DNA from: Candidatus Kapaibacterium sp.
GTDB taxonomy: Bacteria; Bacteroidota; Ignavibacteria; Kapaibacteriales; UBA2268
Direction: 5' to 3'
NCBI GenBank assembly: GCA_938038165.1
Contig: CALHRB010000239.1
Location: 1-15,849 of the forward strand
DNA length: 15,849 nucleotides
In this document: positions 14,398 through 15,849 of the stretch, in pieces
Numbering within the stretch: position 1 is the stretch's first letter
Layout of the letters: each line of letters starts with the position of its first letter
Program-made: the position numbers and the translations under genes
The notes under the pieces: model-generated
The model's database searches: none
The model's input: only the letters and a program-made list of their open reading frames with translations
Told to the model about the DNA's origin: nothing

Positions 14398-15849
14398 ATG
14401 TCTCATTTTGTTGAAAGAGAAGAACTTGATATATTAAGGAAACACCTTGATGAAGCCGTCAAAAACGGTACTGGGTCAGTTCTTTTTATTTCAGGCGAAC
14501 CGGGTTCGGGCAAAACAACATTAATCGAGCAATTTCTGAAAGAGTGCGACAGTTATTATGAGCAAAATATTCTTACGGCTTCAAGCAGGTGTCTTGATAT
14601 GGACGGAGTTTCCAGAGGTTTTCTTCCGTGGAAGGAAATCCTGATTGAGTTGGATGCTGACAAAGCTGCTGGAAAAGACGAAGAGAAAAAGAATAATTTC
14701 AAGAAAGTAATCAAAGTAATATTCGACGATGCCGGTCCCGAATGGATACAAAGTATAGACGTCATTGGCGATATTGCAGCGGCAGCAATTACAACTGCAA
14801 AGGCAATTTCAAAGACCGATACTATTGATGTTTCGACGGGAGAGGTAAAAAAGCTTTCGTTTGGCGAAAGGCTCAAAAATGCTTTTGATTATAGTGCTGG
14901 CGCCTGGCTGGGTGCTATTCCGATGGTTGGTGGATTGTTCGAAGCTATTTTCAAAACTTCTCAAAAACTGGTTGAAAATGAGCAACAAACCTTTCTGAAA
15001 AGTCAGGAAGATTTTTTCTGGCTCGTTTCTAAAAAATTGAGAGATATGGCAAAAGAAAACCCAATTGTGATATTTCTGGACGATTTGCAATGGGCGGACC
15101 TTTCATCTATAAATTTACTTTTTTATCTTGCAAGAAACATTAGGGACAGAACTTATCCACTCATTATAATAGGCTCTTATCGTTACGAATCTCTTAAAGA
15201 AGGACGATTCAATCCTATCAAAGGAATAGTTGAGCAGCACCCCTTACTCGAAAAAATCAATAATCTGATTCGTTATTCCGCTCTTGAAGAAATACAATTA
15301 GGTCTTTTCAGCAAAGCACAAATCAGGGACTTAATAAACATAACTTTCAGAAATAACGAGTTCCCCGTAAGCTTTGCCACTGATATTTATTTATTGACCA
15401 AAGGAAATCCGCTTTTTGTTGATGAGACACTGAAAAATTTACAAGAGAATTTTTTTATTTATCAGGATAGAAACAAAGTATATAAACTCAGAAAAAAATT
15501 CGCAATTAATGAAATTCCAAAAACCATAGCAGCGGTTCTTAATGACCGATTCTTCAGGCTTAACGAAGAAATGCAACTGTTTTTGCAGGTTGCTTCTGTG
15601 CAAGGCGAAAGGTTTTCACTTGAAATTATTTCTAAAATCCTTGATGAAAATTTAGTAAAAATCGAGAAAATAAATGCGAACTTAAATGATATTCACAAAA
15701 TGGTTCAAAAATCCGATGTGATTGATGAGAGTTTTCGTGAATACTATGAATTTTCGAATAATTTGCTACAAAAATTTGTCTATGAGTCGCTTAATGTTGA
15801 TTTCAAGCTTTCACTTCATCGAAAAGTCGCTTTCGCTTATAAAGAATAC
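14398..15849 (+). CDS. AAA_16 / STAND-type ATPase, 3' end outside window
   Basis: The first 484 codons are present and the frame is open to the window end. Walker A is at 33-40 (GEPGSGKT) and Walker B at 223-234 (IVIFLDDLQWAD), the latter typical of AAA_16 ATPases in STAND regulators, cyclase-linked ATPases and MalT-like proteins. GNPLFVDE at 336-343 and the region from about 372 (IPKTIAAVLNDRF, then FLQVASVQGERFSLEII) match the helical part that normally follows. Between Walker A and B is a long insert with an Ala-rich stretch (about 122-135) and a hydrophobic Gly-rich segment (about 167-185, GAWLGAIPMVGGLFEAIF). Such proteins usually continue into TPR repeats or an output domain, which cannot be seen here. 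An in-frame TAA at 14386 limits the start; ATG 14398 is chosen, and no Shine-Dalgarno is evident. The role is unknown, possibly ATP-switch signalling. Confidence 0.85.
   Translation, partial: MSHFVEREELDILRKHLDEAVKNGTGSVLFISGEPGSGKTTLIEQFLKECDSYYEQNILTASSRCLDMDGVSRGFLPWKEILIELDADKAAGKDEEKKNNFKKVIKVIFDDAGPEWIQSIDVIGDIAAAAITTAKAISKTDTIDVSTGEVKKLSFGERLKNAFDYSAGAWLGAIPMVGGLFEAIFKTSQKLVENEQQTFLKSQEDFFWLVSKKLRDMAKENPIVIFLDDLQWADLSSINLLFYLARNIRDRTYPLIIIGSYRYESLKEGRFNPIKGIVEQHPLLEKINNLIRYSALEEIQLGLFSKAQIRDLINITFRNNEFPVSFATDIYLLTKGNPLFVDETLKNLQENFFIYQDRNKVYKLRKKFAINEIPKTIAAVLNDRFFRLNEEMQLFLQVASVQGERFSLEIISKILDENLVKIEKINANLNDIHKMVQKSDVIDESFREYYEFSNNLLQKFVYESLNVDFKLSLHRKVAFAYKEY

Noticed and set aside
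14388..14414. Eight-codon upstream frame overlapping the ATPase start (ATG at 14388)
   Set aside because: A leader peptide with translational coupling is conceivable, but there is no Shine-Dalgarno and so short a frame in AT-rich DNA is likely by chance.
14556..15090. Two overlapping minus-strand open frames inside the ATPase gene
   Set aside because: They are antisense to the region between and around the Walker motifs, lack a convincing start context and match nothing I recognise.
1..15849. CRISPR array, insertion sequence, prophage or toxin-antitoxin genes
   Set aside because: I found no regularly spaced repeats, transposase or integrase motifs, or small paired genes anywhere in the window.

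Overview
The window comes from an AT-rich Gram-negative bacterium of the Bacteroidota/Ignavibacteriota (FCB) type. The main evidence is a large secreted protein ending in a type IX secretion (T9SS, Por) sorting domain, a pump with an outer-membrane TolC partner, and lysine/isoleucine/asparagine-rich proteins. Several genes carry recognisable Shine-Dalgarno sequences, which are often weak in classical Bacteroidetes. That makes an Ignavibacteria/Kapabacteria-like lineage plausible, but the window cannot prove it.

Layout. The left edge (1-34) is the 3' end of a plus-strand tRNA, probably tRNA-Leu. A strong hairpin separates it from a converging minus-strand gene for a 1503-residue, cysteine-rich, DUF11-like surface protein with a T9SS tail (97-4608). 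Next is an AT-rich gap of about 510 bases. A minus-strand gene for an exported S9-family prolyl oligopeptidase/DPP-like serine peptidase follows (5120-7387). Then comes a terminator and a four-gene minus-strand efflux operon, transcribed as tolC-like, tetR-like, adaptor (MFP), RND pump (14206 down to 7504). On the right, a divergent plus-strand gene (14398 to the window end, incomplete) encodes an AAA_16/STAND-type ATPase.

How the genes work together. The four efflux genes encode a complete tripartite export system plus its likely repressor. The gaps between them are 11, 16 and 31 bases, and the operon ends in a clear intrinsic terminator at 7427-7459. Just upstream of tolC lies a perfect 19-base palindrome flanked by two more half-sites placed almost symmetrically around it. 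This is the best candidate for the operator of the encoded TetR protein, and it also sits in the control region of the divergent ATPase. The S9 peptidase and the surface protein each appear to be independent units.

Most of the window is conventional chromosomal gene content. I see no CRISPR array, insertion sequence, phage gene or clear undescribed defence system. The features most worth a second look are the four-half-site operator, the sharp cysteine boundary in the surface protein, the extra hydrophobic pair in the RND pump, the N-terminal extensions of the adaptor and peptidase, and the truncated STAND ATPase.
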